Assembly (NCBI GenBank): GCA_035606695.1
Contig: DATNEW010000001.1
Coordinates: 1 to 64,000 of the forward strand
Source of the DNA: Gemmatimonadaceae bacterium
Lineage (GTDB): Bacteria > Gemmatimonadota > Gemmatimonadetes > Gemmatimonadales > Gemmatimonadaceae
Direction: 5' to 3'
Length of the DNA stretch: 64,000 bases
The notes beneath the pieces are model-generated. The model saw only the letters and a program-made list of their open reading frames with translations, was not told the DNA's origin and did not search any database. Each line of letters starts with the position of its first letter. Position 1 is the stretch's first letter. A program made the position numbers and the translations under genes. This document shows, piece after piece, positions 35,177-43,556 of the stretch.

Positions 35177-35872
35177 ATGCCAAGCTTGCGATTGGTCGTC
35201 ACGTGCGCTGCCTCGTTCGTCGCTGTGCTCGCATCGACCGCGGTGCCGGCGAGCGCACAGGGCAGACCCGTGGACGAAGGGACCTTCGTGGTCACGCGTC
35301 CGGGCGCGCCACAGGAAACCGAGAGCTTCAAGATCTGGCGGCTCGAGGGTGGAGCCCTGCTCGCAACGGGCTCGCTGACATCCGGCCAGGAGCGCATCAC
35401 GTCATCGCTGCGGACCGATTCACTCGGGACGCCGCTGATGTACACCGTCACGGTTCGAGAGAAGGGGGCGGATCGCACGAAGATCACGGCGGAGACACGC
35501 GGCGGTCGATTGCAGTCGCACACGCTCGATCAGCGGGGCGACGAGTCCATGCGCGAGTATCCGGTGTCCCAGGGCAACTCGCTCGTGCTGGAAGACGATC
35601 TGGTGCATCAGCTTTTTTTCGCGGCGCTCGCGAAACGGACGGGTTCCGTGCAGGTGATCAATCCGCGCGCGGCAACGGGTGGTCGCGCGACGATGAGCGC
35701 GCTCGGTCTGGAGCCCATCGACGTCGGCGGACACTCCGTGACGGCGGCCCACTATTCGCTAATTGCGAGCTCAGGCCGACGTGATTTCTGGGTCGACTCA
35801 GCGGGTCGTTTGCTGCGTGTAGAGGCACCGTCGCAAGGGTTAAAGGCCGTTCGAGAAGAATTACCGCGGTGA
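35177..35872 (+). CDS. Secreted protein of unknown function
   Basis: A 231-residue exported protein from ATG 35177, chosen because a clear signal peptide follows (MPSLRLVVTCAASFVAVLA, cleavage after ASAQ near 27). The mature part is beta-rich: GTFVVTRPGAPQETESFKIW, then LLATGSLTSG and RDFWVDSAGRLLRVEAP. This resembles lipoprotein-like 'DUF' folds that handle hydrophobic cargo, but no family is assigned. A GTG at 35132 overlapping the creatininase stop would add an unlikely extension. It follows the creatininase gene directly. Confidence 0.7.
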   Translation: MPSLRLVVTCAASFVAVLASTAVPASAQGRPVDEGTFVVTRPGAPQETESFKIWRLEGGALLATGSLTSGQERITSSLRTDSLGTPLMYTVTVREKGADRTKITAETRGGRLQSHTLDQRGDESMREYPVSQGNSLVLEDDLVHQLFFAALAKRTGSVQVINPRAATGGRATMSALGLEPIDVGGHSVTAAHYSLIASSGRRDFWVDSAGRLLRVEAPSQGLKAVREELPR

Positions 35873-35899
35873 AGCGGTAAAAAACCCTGCTCTCTCGCT

Positions 35900-35956
35900 A
35901 GCAAACGATAGCAAACGATCGTCCGGTTTTGGGCATCCAAATCCCAAAAGCGGACG
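35900..35956. promoter_or_regulatory. Direct repeat plus 37-bp dyad upstream of the efflux operon
   Basis: AGCAAACGAT is repeated in tandem (35900-35909, 35910-35919). It is followed by a dyad, CGTCCGGTTTTGGG (35920-35933) and CCCAAAAGCGGACG (35943-35956), with one internal mismatch and a 9-base centre. No U-run follows, so an operator for a TetR-type or similar repressor of the tolC-macAB-like genes is more likely than a terminator. The 174-bp gap has no gene. Confidence 0.6.
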
Positions 35957-36046
35957 TTCGCCGTAAGCGCGCTGTAACCGCCCTGAAACCCTGGTCGTCC
36001 CCCTCCCGTACGCCCCGCAGACCCACAACACAAAGGATTTCCCACC

Positions 36047-37510
36047 ATGCGTTCGATGAGACTCGTCGCTCTCCTGGCGATTCCGGCGCAACTTGCATTT
36101 GCCCAGGCTCCGGCTCGCAGCGAACTGACTCTCGAAGATGCGATCGCCACAGCGCACCGCAACAACCCAAACTACCTGACCACGGAGAACAATCTCCGGA
36201 ATTCGGTATCGCAGGTTCGGCAGGCGTACTCCGCGCTGTTACCGAGCGCGAATACCAGCTTCTCAACGCGGTACCAGCAGGGCGGCACGCAGTTCGTGCA
36301 GGGCGTCGCCATCGGCGGCAGCGGCGACACGTATCAGTCGTCATACCAGCTCGGGCTGAGCTACAACATCAATGGCGCGGTCGCGTTTGCTCCGCGTGCC
36401 GCGCGGGCGGGCCGTGACGCGGCGGAAGCCGACATCACGAGCGCGGCGGCCTTGCTGCGCTCGCAGGTGACGACTCAATACATTCAGGCGCTCAAGTCGC
36501 AGGCGCAGGCGGATCTGACCGATTCACTGCTCTCGACCGCGACGGGCCAGCTCGATCTCGCGAACGCCAAGATGGCGGTCGGCGCGGCCACGATCGTCGA
36601 CGTGCGCAACGCGGAAGTCGGCGTCGGCCAGGCGCAGGTCAACCAGGTCATTGCGCACAACAACGCGCAGATCGACAAGGTGCGACTGTTCCAGCTCATG
36701 GGCGTGCCGGCGAACCCCGACGCGAAGCTCACCACGACGTTCTCGACGGCGCTGCCGAGCTTCTCGCTCGACTCGCTGCTCGCGCTCGCGCACAAGGTCA
36801 ATCCGGATCTCGAGGCGGACAAGTCGCGGCAGTACGCGGCGCAGATGAACGTGCGCTCGGCGCAGATGAGCTATCTGCCGTCGCTCTTCGTGAGCACCGG
36901 CTGGGGCGGCAACTCGCTCTCGTTCGCGGACGACAATTTTCTGATCAATCAGCGCGCGGCGCAGGCAGCGTCGGGGTTCGCGAGTTGTCTTTCGGCGGAC
37001 TCGCTGCGGAGCCGGGTCGGCCTGTCATCCTTCAATTGCGGATCGCCGACTCTGACGCAGGCGCAAATTGACCAGATACGTTCGGGGAACAACCAGTTTC
37101 CCTTCAAGTTCGATCGGAACCCGATCGGTATCGGCGCGACACTGTCCTTCCCCATCTTCAACAACTACCAGCGGGAAGCGCAGGTCGAGCAGGCGCGCGT
37201 ACAGCGCGATAACGCGACGTACAGCCTGAGAGCGCGAAACCTTCAGCTTACCACTGACGTAACGAACGCATACCTGACGTTGATCGCCGCGGCGAAAACC
37301 GTACAGTTGCAGGAGCAAACCGCGATGAAGGCAGCGCAGGAGCTGGCTGCGGTGCAGGAGCGGTACAAGGTGGGTGCCACGACGTTCCTCGACGTCACCA
37401 CCTCGCGCGGCCAGTACGAGCAGGCACAGATCGGCCGCGTCAACGCGATCTACGATTATCACACGGCATTCGCCAACCTCGAGCAGGCGGTTGGCAGGCC
37501 CCTCCGCTGA
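36047..37510 (+). CDS. TolC-family outer-membrane efflux channel
   Basis: A 487-residue exported protein with signal peptide (about 1-18, ending LAFAQ). It shows the two-fold helical-hairpin repeats of TolC (ELTLEDAIATAHRNNPNYL; later DLEADKSRQYAAQMNV, VERYKVGATTFLDVTTSRGQY in outline) and strands near 60-90 and 300-345. AAAGGA lies eight bases before the ATG. It should form the outer-membrane trimer for the adaptor and ATP-driven permeases encoded right after it. Confidence 0.92.
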   Translation: MRSMRLVALLAIPAQLAFAQAPARSELTLEDAIATAHRNNPNYLTTENNLRNSVSQVRQAYSALLPSANTSFSTRYQQGGTQFVQGVAIGGSGDTYQSSYQLGLSYNINGAVAFAPRAARAGRDAAEADITSAAALLRSQVTTQYIQALKSQAQADLTDSLLSTATGQLDLANAKMAVGAATIVDVRNAEVGVGQAQVNQVIAHNNAQIDKVRLFQLMGVPANPDAKLTTTFSTALPSFSLDSLLALAHKVNPDLEADKSRQYAAQMNVRSAQMSYLPSLFVSTGWGGNSLSFADDNFLINQRAAQAASGFASCLSADSLRSRVGLSSFNCGSPTLTQAQIDQIRSGNNQFPFKFDRNPIGIGATLSFPIFNNYQREAQVEQARVQRDNATYSLRARNLQLTTDVTNAYLTLIAAAKTVQLQEQTAMKAAQELAAVQERYKVGATTFLDVTTSRGQYEQAQIGRVNAIYDYHTAFANLEQAVGRPLR

Positions 37511-37524
37511 GGCTGAGCTAAGAC

Positions 37525-38817
37525 ATGGGCAAGAAAGCAAAGTGGGCGATCGGCGTCGTCGCGGTTGCGGGCGTCGCCGTTCTGATCGGCGCGAGCGCGG
37601 CCAAGCGCGGCAACAAAGCCACGGAAGTCCGCATCGAGCCGGTACAGAAGCGTGATCTCGTCGCGTCGGTCACGGCGAGCGGGCAGATCAGTCCACACAC
37701 CAAAGTCGACGTCGCCTCCGATGTCAGCGGCAAGATCACCAAGCTGGCGGTAAAGGAAGGCCAGATGGTCACGGCCGGCCAATTCCTGCTGCAGATCGAT
37801 CAGGAACAGCCGCAGGCGAACGTGCAGCACGCCGAAGCGGCCGTGGCGTCGAGCCGTGCGCAGCTGGCGCAGGCGAACGCGAATCTCGATCAGTCGAAGA
37901 AGACGTACGACCGGTCGGCCGAGATCAAGAAAAAGAACGCACAGCTCATCTCGGATGAGTCGCTCGAGCAGCTCCGGACGGCGGTCGACGTGAACGTGGC
38001 GGTGGTCGACGCGGCCAAGCACGCGGTCGATCAGGCCGTTGCGTCGCTCAACGACGCGAAGAGCGCGCTGTCCAAGACGACGATTTATGCGCCGATGTCG
38101 GGTCGCGTGACCCGTCTCGTCGTGGAGCAGGGCGAGACCGCGGTTCCGGGCACCTTCAACAAGGACGCGGCGACGCTGCTGACGATCAGCGACATGTCCA
38201 TGCTCGAGACGCGCGTCAAGGTCGATGAGACGGACGTGGCGCGCATCAAGATCGGCGATTCGGCGCAGGTGCAGGTCGACGCCTTTCCCGACACCACGTT
38301 CATCGGCAAGGTCACCAAGATCTCGAACAGCTCGGTGAAGAACGCCGCCTCGACGTCGACCGATCAGGCGGTCGACTACGAAGTGACGATTCAGCTCCTC
38401 AACGCGCCGCCCGACACGCGGCCCGACTTCTCGGCCACGGCCAAGGTGATCACGGACCAGCGCAAGAACGTGCTGTCGGTGCCGATCATCGCCCTGACGG
38501 TGCGCGAGAACGAGACGCTCAACAAGGGTGATACCGCGGTGGGTCTTGGCAAGGCCAAGCCCGCCAAGGACATCGGCAAGAAGGACGTGGAGGGGGTCTT
38601 CGTGGTGGGGGCTGACAACAAAGTGACCTTCCGGCCCGTAAAAGTAGGGATCGCCGGCGAGAAGCACTTTGAGATCCTGAGCGGCCTCAAGGACGGCGAG
38701 AAGATCGTCGCCGGCACCTACCAGGCGATTCGCGAACTGAAGGACGGCGCGCTCGTGCGCGAACAGAAGGTCGACGCGAAGAAGCCCACCAGCGGTACCA
38801 CGGGGAGCAAGTCGTGA
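37525..38817 (+). CDS. Efflux periplasmic adaptor (MacA/HlyD type)
   Basis: A 430-residue membrane-fusion protein: N-terminal membrane anchor (about 8-24), beta-barrel and lipoyl halves ([23 protein letters not shown] in outline and [18 protein letters not shown]), a long coiled-coil hairpin (about 95-175, many Ala/Gln/Lys heptads) and a C-terminal membrane-proximal domain. It links the inner-membrane ABC permeases with the TolC-like channel. It lies 14 bp after the channel gene, and its stop overlaps the ATPase start by four bases. Confidence 0.92.
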   Translation: MGKKAKWAIGVVAVAGVAVLIGASAAKRGNKATEVRIEPVQKRDLVASVTASGQISPHTKVDVASDVSGKITKLAVKEGQMVTAGQFLLQIDQEQPQANVQHAEAAVASSRAQLAQANANLDQSKKTYDRSAEIKKKNAQLISDESLEQLRTAVDVNVAVVDAAKHAVDQAVASLNDAKSALSKTTIYAPMSGRVTRLVVEQGETAVPGTFNKDAATLLTISDMSMLETRVKVDETDVARIKIGDSAQVQVDAFPDTTFIGKVTKISNSSVKNAASTSTDQAVDYEVTIQLLNAPPDTRPDFSATAKVITDQRKNVLSVPIIALTVRENETLNKGDTAVGLGKAKPAKDIGKKDVEGVFVVGADNKVTFRPVKVGIAGEKHFEILSGLKDGEKIVAGTYQAIRELKDGALVREQKVDAKKPTSGTTGSKS

Positions 38818-39608
38818 GTCATGACACTGTAGAAGCTCCGCTCGGCATGACCGCCGAGCGGCAGGTGGTAGTGAGTCAGCCGGGCGCCGCGCCTGATCCC
38901 AAGTGGGTCATCGTGACGCGCGGCATCAAGCGTGAGTACGACATGGGCGGCGAAATCGTGCGCGCGTTGCGCGGCGTCGATCTCGCGATCGCCCGAAACG
39001 AATACGTCGCGATCATGGGCCCGTCCGGCTCGGGCAAGTCGACGCTGATGAACATCGTCGGCTGTCTCGATACGCCAAACGCGGGCGAGTACTGGCTGAA
39101 CGGCCAGGAAGTATCGAAGATGTCCGACGACGCGCTGGCGCGCGTGCGAAACAAGGAGATCGGATTCGTCTTCCAGACGTTCAACCTCCTGCCCCGCGCC
39201 ACCGCCCTGCATAACGTGGAGCTTCCACTGGTGTATGCCGGCGTCAGTTCCGACGAGCGGAAGCGCCGCGCCAAGGAAGCATTGGCCAAGGTACAACTCG
39301 ACAATCGCATGGATCACCGGCCGAATGAGTTGTCGGGCGGCCAGCGCCAGCGTGTCGCGATCGCCCGCGCGCTGGTCAACAATCCCTCGATGCTGCTTGC
39401 CGACGAACCGACCGGTAACCTCGACTCGCAGACATCCGAGGAAATCATGCGCGTGTTCGAGACCCTCGCGAGCTCCGGTCAGACGGTCGTCATGGTGACG
39501 CACGAACCCGACATCGCCGCGCATGCGCGGCGAATCGTCGTGTTGCGCGACGGTCTCATCTCGACCGACGAGCGGCGCGAAGCGTTCACGAGCCGACTCG
39601 CGCTGTAA
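38814..39608 (+). CDS. ABC transporter ATPase (MacB/LolD type)
   Basis: A 264-residue ATPase with Walker [10 protein letters not shown] (about 69-77), Q-loop [10 protein letters not shown], the ABC signature [15 protein letters not shown] and Walker [13 protein letters not shown]. The group motif matches LolD/MacB ATPases that drive FtsX-like permeases. The GTG start overlaps the adaptor stop (GTGA). It is the only ATPase for the four permeases downstream. The N-terminal 25 residues are unusual for the family, so an internal ATG (MTAERQ, residue 12) is an alternative start. Confidence 0.94.
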   Translation: MSHDTVEAPLGMTAERQVVVSQPGAAPDPKWVIVTRGIKREYDMGGEIVRALRGVDLAIARNEYVAIMGPSGSGKSTLMNIVGCLDTPNAGEYWLNGQEVSKMSDDALARVRNKEIGFVFQTFNLLPRATALHNVELPLVYAGVSSDERKRRAKEALAKVQLDNRMDHRPNELSGGQRQRVAIARALVNNPSMLLADEPTGNLDSQTSEEIMRVFETLASSGQTVVMVTHEPDIAAHARRIVVLRDGLISTDERREAFTSRLAL

Positions 39609-39628
39609 CTTCTCGGGGCTTTGGGCGT

Positions 39629-39672
39629 ATGGGCGTGTGAGCGGATGAATCGCCACACGCCCATCCGCTTTT
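39629..39672 (+). promoter_or_regulatory. Two mutually exclusive hairpins, attenuator-like
   Basis: Stem A pairs ATGGGCGTGTG (39629-39639) with CACACGCCCAT (39654-39664). Stem B pairs AGCGGATG (39640-39647) with CATCCGCT (39662-39669), and the sequence runs directly into TTTT (39669-39672). The stems share 39662-39664 and cannot both form. Stem B looks like a terminator and stem A like an antiterminator, between the ATPase and the first permease. Confidence 0.55.
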
Positions 39673-39708
39673 AAGGCCATACGTCCCGACGCCACGACGC
39701 CCCACCCG

Positions 39709-40950
39709 ATGTCCCTCTTCCAAGCCCTCGCCATCGCCTGGCAAACCATCCGCGTGCAGAAGCTCAAGAGCTTCTTCACGGTCGTCGGCGTGGTGATCAG
39801 CGTGATGTTTCTAATCGGCGTCGTGTCGATCGTGCAGGGGATGAGCAAGTACGTCGAGGACGACTTCGCCGGAAAATTTCTTGGCGTGAACACGTTCAAT
39901 CTGCGGCGCTATCCCGACATCAACACCGATGTCACCGCGGATGAATGGCGTGCCTGGCAGCGCCGTCCAAAGATCACGATCGAAGACGGCTATGCGGTGC
40001 GCGACGCGCTGCCGCCTGACGCGCGCTGGGCAATGCACGATCTCGTGTGGGCGCAGGCCAGTTCGGCGTTCTTCGTTGGCGGTCCGCAAGTCCTTGCCGA
40101 AGCGGCCACCGCGGAATTCTTCAAGATCAAGGATCTGGGAATCACCAAGGGCCGAGCGTTCACCGAGCAGGACGACGTCGCGCAATCGCCGGTGATCGTG
40201 ATCGGCGACGAAGTGGCGTCGCGGTATTTCCCCAATCTGGATCCGATCGGGCGGGAGATTCGCATCAACCACTTCCCGTTCACCGTGATCGGTGTGCTGG
40301 AGAAGCAGGGGACGGTGTTCGGCCTCTCGCTCGACCGTCAGGTGATCGCGCCGTTCCACTCCGAGATGTCGCGGCTGACGCATGCGAGGAACAGTCTCTA
40401 CGGCGTCGTGATCCAGTCGCCGACGCCGGATGCATACAAGCCGCTCGAGGAGTCGGTGCGCGAAGTGATGCGCCGCCGCCACCACCTGCATCCCAGCGAA
40501 GCGGACGATTTCGTATTCGAGAGCTCCGAGACCGCGCTCTCGCAGTGGTTCACGATTCGTAAATACCTCGTGCTCGCCGGCATGGTATTGCCCGCGGTGG
40601 GATTGATCGTGAGCGCGATCGTGATCATGAACATCATGCTGGTCGCAGTGGCGCAGCGGACGCGCGAGATCGGCATTCGGAAGTCACTCGGCGCGCGGCG
40701 GCGCGACATCCTCGCGCAATTCCTGATCGAGTCGGCGACGCTGAGCTGCTTCGGCGCGTTGATCGGCATCGGCGCGGGCATCGGCCTGGCGAAGCTGATC
40801 TCCGCCGTGTCGCCACTGCCGGCCGCGGTCGCACCGTGGTCGATCGTACTCGGCGTCGCCATCGGCGCGGGCGTCGGCATCGTATCGGGTGCGTATCCCG
40901 CGAGCATCGCGGCGCGGCTCGATCCCATTCTCGCCATGCGGCAGGAGTAG
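39709..40950 (+). CDS. MacB-type ABC permease, pair 1 member A
   Basis: A 413-residue permease: first membrane helix after KLKSFFTVVGVVISVMF, a periplasmic MacB domain (about 45-280, PIGREIRINHFPFTVIGVL in outline), then three helices (about 285-400) with RTREIGIRKSLGARRRDI. It is closely similar to the permease at 42308 in both the start (RVQKLKSFFT) and end, which shows duplication. Start at ATG 39709. It should form a dimer, with its homologue or with the next permease, on the shared ATPase. Confidence 0.92.
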   Translation: MSLFQALAIAWQTIRVQKLKSFFTVVGVVISVMFLIGVVSIVQGMSKYVEDDFAGKFLGVNTFNLRRYPDINTDVTADEWRAWQRRPKITIEDGYAVRDALPPDARWAMHDLVWAQASSAFFVGGPQVLAEAATAEFFKIKDLGITKGRAFTEQDDVAQSPVIVIGDEVASRYFPNLDPIGREIRINHFPFTVIGVLEKQGTVFGLSLDRQVIAPFHSEMSRLTHARNSLYGVVIQSPTPDAYKPLEESVREVMRRRHHLHPSEADDFVFESSETALSQWFTIRKYLVLAGMVLPAVGLIVSAIVIMNIMLVAVAQRTREIGIRKSLGARRRDILAQFLIESATLSCFGALIGIGAGIGLAKLISAVSPLPAAVAPWSIVLGVAIGAGVGIVSGAYPASIAARLDPILAMRQE

Positions 40951-40954
40951 GACG

Positions 40955-42208
40955 ATGCGCATCGGCGCCAAGCTCTATTCGCTCCTCGAGGGGGTGCTCA
41001 TCGCGTTCGACGCCATGCGCGTCAACAAGGTGCGCACCGGTCTCACCGTCCTTGGCATCGCCGTGGGCGTGTTCGTCGTGACCGTGATGTCGGCCGCGGT
41101 GCACGGCATCAACGAAGGGGTGAGCCGAAGCATTGCGGCGGCGGGGCCGACGACGTTCTTCCTCACGCGCTGGCCCGTTGACCTCAACGGCGGCTGCAAC
41201 GGCTCGGCCGACAGCTGTCCGTGGCGCAACAATCGGCCGCTTACCGTCGAGCAGGCGAAGGCGATCGCCGAGCTCCCTTCGATTCAGGGTGTCACGACGC
41301 ACATCAGCAGCAACTCGTCGATCAAGTATGCGGATCGCGAGCTGCCATCCGTCTCGATCGACGCCTATTCGCCCGGCTGGATCGACGTGGACGGCGGCGA
41401 CGTGACCTCGGGCCGAGATTTTACGCCGACCGAAAACGACGCGGGCGCCAACGTGCTTCTCGTCAATCCGAAAATCGTCGAGAAGCTTTTCCTCGGCGAA
41501 GATCCCGTCGGCAAGCCGGTGCGCCTCAACGGCAAAGAGTTCGTCGTGATCGGCGTGTATCAACCGCTCGTGAACGCGTTCGACAACGGCAGCAAGGGCA
41601 AGCTGTACATGCCGTTCGAGTCGGCCAAGCGTCGCATGGCGGTGAGCACCTGGTGGTTGGACGTGACCGTCAAACCGCGCGACGGGTACCCGCGCGACCA
41701 GGCGATGGACGACGTCCTGACCACGCTGCGCAGCATGCGGCATCTGCGTCCGACGCAGCAGAATGACTTCTTCACGTCGACGCCTGAAAAGATCATGCAG
41801 ATCTACGACCGGGTCGTTGGCGTGTTCTTCCTCGTCATGATCACGCTCTCGGCAATCGGCCTGCTGGTCGGCGGCGTTGGCGTCGTGGCGATCATGATGA
41901 TCTCCGTCACCGAACGCACGAGCGAGATCGGCGTACGGAAGGCGCTCGGAGCAACGCGCGCGTTGATTTTGTGGCAGTTCCTCGTCGAGGCGGTGACGCT
42001 CACGGCCATTGGCGCCTCACTGGGGCTGATTCTCGGCTCGAGCGTGGCGTATTTGATTCGCAGCACCACGCCGATCGCCGCGCAGGTGCCGCCGATGGCG
42101 ATCGTCGCCGCACTCGGGGCCAGCGCATTCACCGGTGTGTTGTTCGGCATGATCCCGGCGGTGCGCGCCGCGCGGCTCAATCCCGTGGACGCGTTACGGT
42201 ATGAATAG
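40955..42208 (+). CDS. MacB-type ABC permease, pair 1 member B
   Basis: A 417-residue permease from ATG 40955, four bases after the previous stop. It has the MacB layout: first helix (VRTGLTVLGIAVGVFVV), a periplasmic domain with a Cys pair NGGCNGSADSC near 80-90, and three C-terminal helices with TSEIGVRKALGATRALI. It is most similar to the permease at 43557, which has the same early motif AAAGPT and a Cys pair in the same place. The Cys pair may form a disulfide in the periplasm. Confidence 0.92.
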   Translation: MRIGAKLYSLLEGVLIAFDAMRVNKVRTGLTVLGIAVGVFVVTVMSAAVHGINEGVSRSIAAAGPTTFFLTRWPVDLNGGCNGSADSCPWRNNRPLTVEQAKAIAELPSIQGVTTHISSNSSIKYADRELPSVSIDAYSPGWIDVDGGDVTSGRDFTPTENDAGANVLLVNPKIVEKLFLGEDPVGKPVRLNGKEFVVIGVYQPLVNAFDNGSKGKLYMPFESAKRRMAVSTWWLDVTVKPRDGYPRDQAMDDVLTTLRSMRHLRPTQQNDFFTSTPEKIMQIYDRVVGVFFLVMITLSAIGLLVGGVGVVAIMMISVTERTSEIGVRKALGATRALILWQFLVEAVTLTAIGASLGLILGSSVAYLIRSTTPIAAQVPPMAIVAALGASAFTGVLFGMIPAVRAARLNPVDALRYE

Positions 42209-42210
42209 CC

Positions 42211-42305
42211 TGTCGTTCCGAGCCGCAGGCGAGGAATCTGGCGTCCCGATAGATAGACGTCCTTCTGACCGTGAAAGCAGATCCCTCGCTTCGCTCGGGA
42301 TGACA
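42211..42305. repeat. Inverted pair of TGTCATCC-family arms between permease pairs
   Basis: A left arm (42211-42239, TGTCGTTCCGAGCC...GAGGAATCT) and a right arm (42279-42305, AGATCCCTCGCTTCGCTCGG then GATGACA) face each other 39 bp apart. The right arm ends two bases before the ATG at 42308 and supplies the GGGA that is the only Shine-Dalgarno-like sequence of that gene. Confidence 0.75.
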
Positions 42306-42307
42306 CG

Positions 42308-43549
42308 ATGCCGATAATCGAAGCGGTTCGCCTGGCGCTGGCGCAGATTCGCGTGCAGAAGCTCAAAAGCTTCTTCACGCTCACGGGCGTGATGATCGGC
42401 GTGATGTTCCTGATCGCCGTCGTGTCGATCGTGGAAGGCATGGGGCGCTACATGGAGGACGATTTCGCGGGCCGCCTTCTGGGCGCGAACACGTTCACGC
42501 TGCGCCGCTATCCGTGGTTCGGCAACAACACCACGCGCGAACAATGGATGGAATGGCAGCGCCGTCCGCGCGTGTACACCGCGGACGTGGCGTTCGTGCG
42601 CTCCGTGCTGCCGGGTGGTACGCGCTGGGCGGTGGAGAGCCAGGAGCGCGTCACGGCGTCGAGCGCGTACATGCGGCCGCGGTCCGTCGACGCGCATGCG
42701 GTCGACGGCGACTACTTCTTCATCAAGAAGTATGACATGTCGTCGGGCCGGGCCATCGCACCGCAGGAGTACGAGCTCGGCTCGACGGTGGTCGTGATCG
42801 GCGACGAAGCCGCCAAGTTCTTTTTCCCGAATTTGAACCCGGTCGGCCGCGAGCTGCGCATGGCCGGAATTCCGTATCAGGTCATCGGCGTCATCGCGCA
42901 TCAGGGTACCTTGTTCGGGCAATCGCTCGATCAGATGGTGATCGCGCCGTTCAATTCCCCGCTCCATCGCGTCACGAATCCGCGCGGCGACATCGACGGG
43001 CTGCTGGTCCAGTCGTCGAGTACGATCATGATGAACGACGTCATGGAGAGCGTTCGCGAAGCGCTGCGCGCGCATCGCCACCTGCGCCCCGCGCAACCGG
43101 ACAACTTCGTCATGGAGACGTCGGAGTCGGCGCTGGCGTTCTTCGAACGCATTCGCGGCATCATGACCATCGTCGGCGCGGCGTTGCCGGGGGTGAGCCT
43201 CATCGTGGGCGGCATGGTCATCATGAACATCATGCTGGTGTCCGTCGCAGAGCGCACGCACGAAATCGGCATCCGCAAATCGCTCGGCGCGCGGCGGAAG
43301 GACATTCTCCGGCAGTTCCTCATCGAGTCGGCGACACTGAGCACGGTCGGCGCGATGATCGGCATCGTCTTCGGCATCGCCGCCGCGAAGCTCATCGCGT
43401 ACAAGACACCGCTGCCCGCGGCGGTGGCGCCCTGGTCGATCGTGGTCGCGACGCTGCTTGGGACGGTCGTCGGCATCGTGTCGGGCGTCTACCCCGCACG
43501 GCGCGCGTCGCTGCTCGATCCCATCGAAGCACTCCGGCAAGAGACCTGA
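42308..43549 (+). CDS. MacB-type ABC permease, pair 2 member A
   Basis: A 413-residue permease, same length and plan as the one at 39709: RVQKLKSFFTLTGVMIGVMF at the start, a periplasmic domain, and three C-terminal helices with RTHEIGIRKSLGARRKDI. Its ribosome site appears to come from the palindromic repeat directly upstream. It is the duplicate of pair 1 member A and uses the same ATPase. Confidence 0.92.
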   Translation: MPIIEAVRLALAQIRVQKLKSFFTLTGVMIGVMFLIAVVSIVEGMGRYMEDDFAGRLLGANTFTLRRYPWFGNNTTREQWMEWQRRPRVYTADVAFVRSVLPGGTRWAVESQERVTASSAYMRPRSVDAHAVDGDYFFIKKYDMSSGRAIAPQEYELGSTVVVIGDEAAKFFFPNLNPVGRELRMAGIPYQVIGVIAHQGTLFGQSLDQMVIAPFNSPLHRVTNPRGDIDGLLVQSSSTIMMNDVMESVREALRAHRHLRPAQPDNFVMETSESALAFFERIRGIMTIVGAALPGVSLIVGGMVIMNIMLVSVAERTHEIGIRKSLGARRKDILRQFLIESATLSTVGAMIGIVFGIAAAKLIAYKTPLPAAVAPWSIVVATLLGTVVGIVSGVYPARRASLLDPIEALRQET

Positions 43550-43556
43550 CGCGGCC

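Noticed and set aside
35866-35884. Inverted repeat TTACCGC/GCGGTAA at the end of the secreted-protein gene as a terminator
   Set aside because: It is followed by A residues, not T, on the plus strand and is short, so it is not a convincing terminator.
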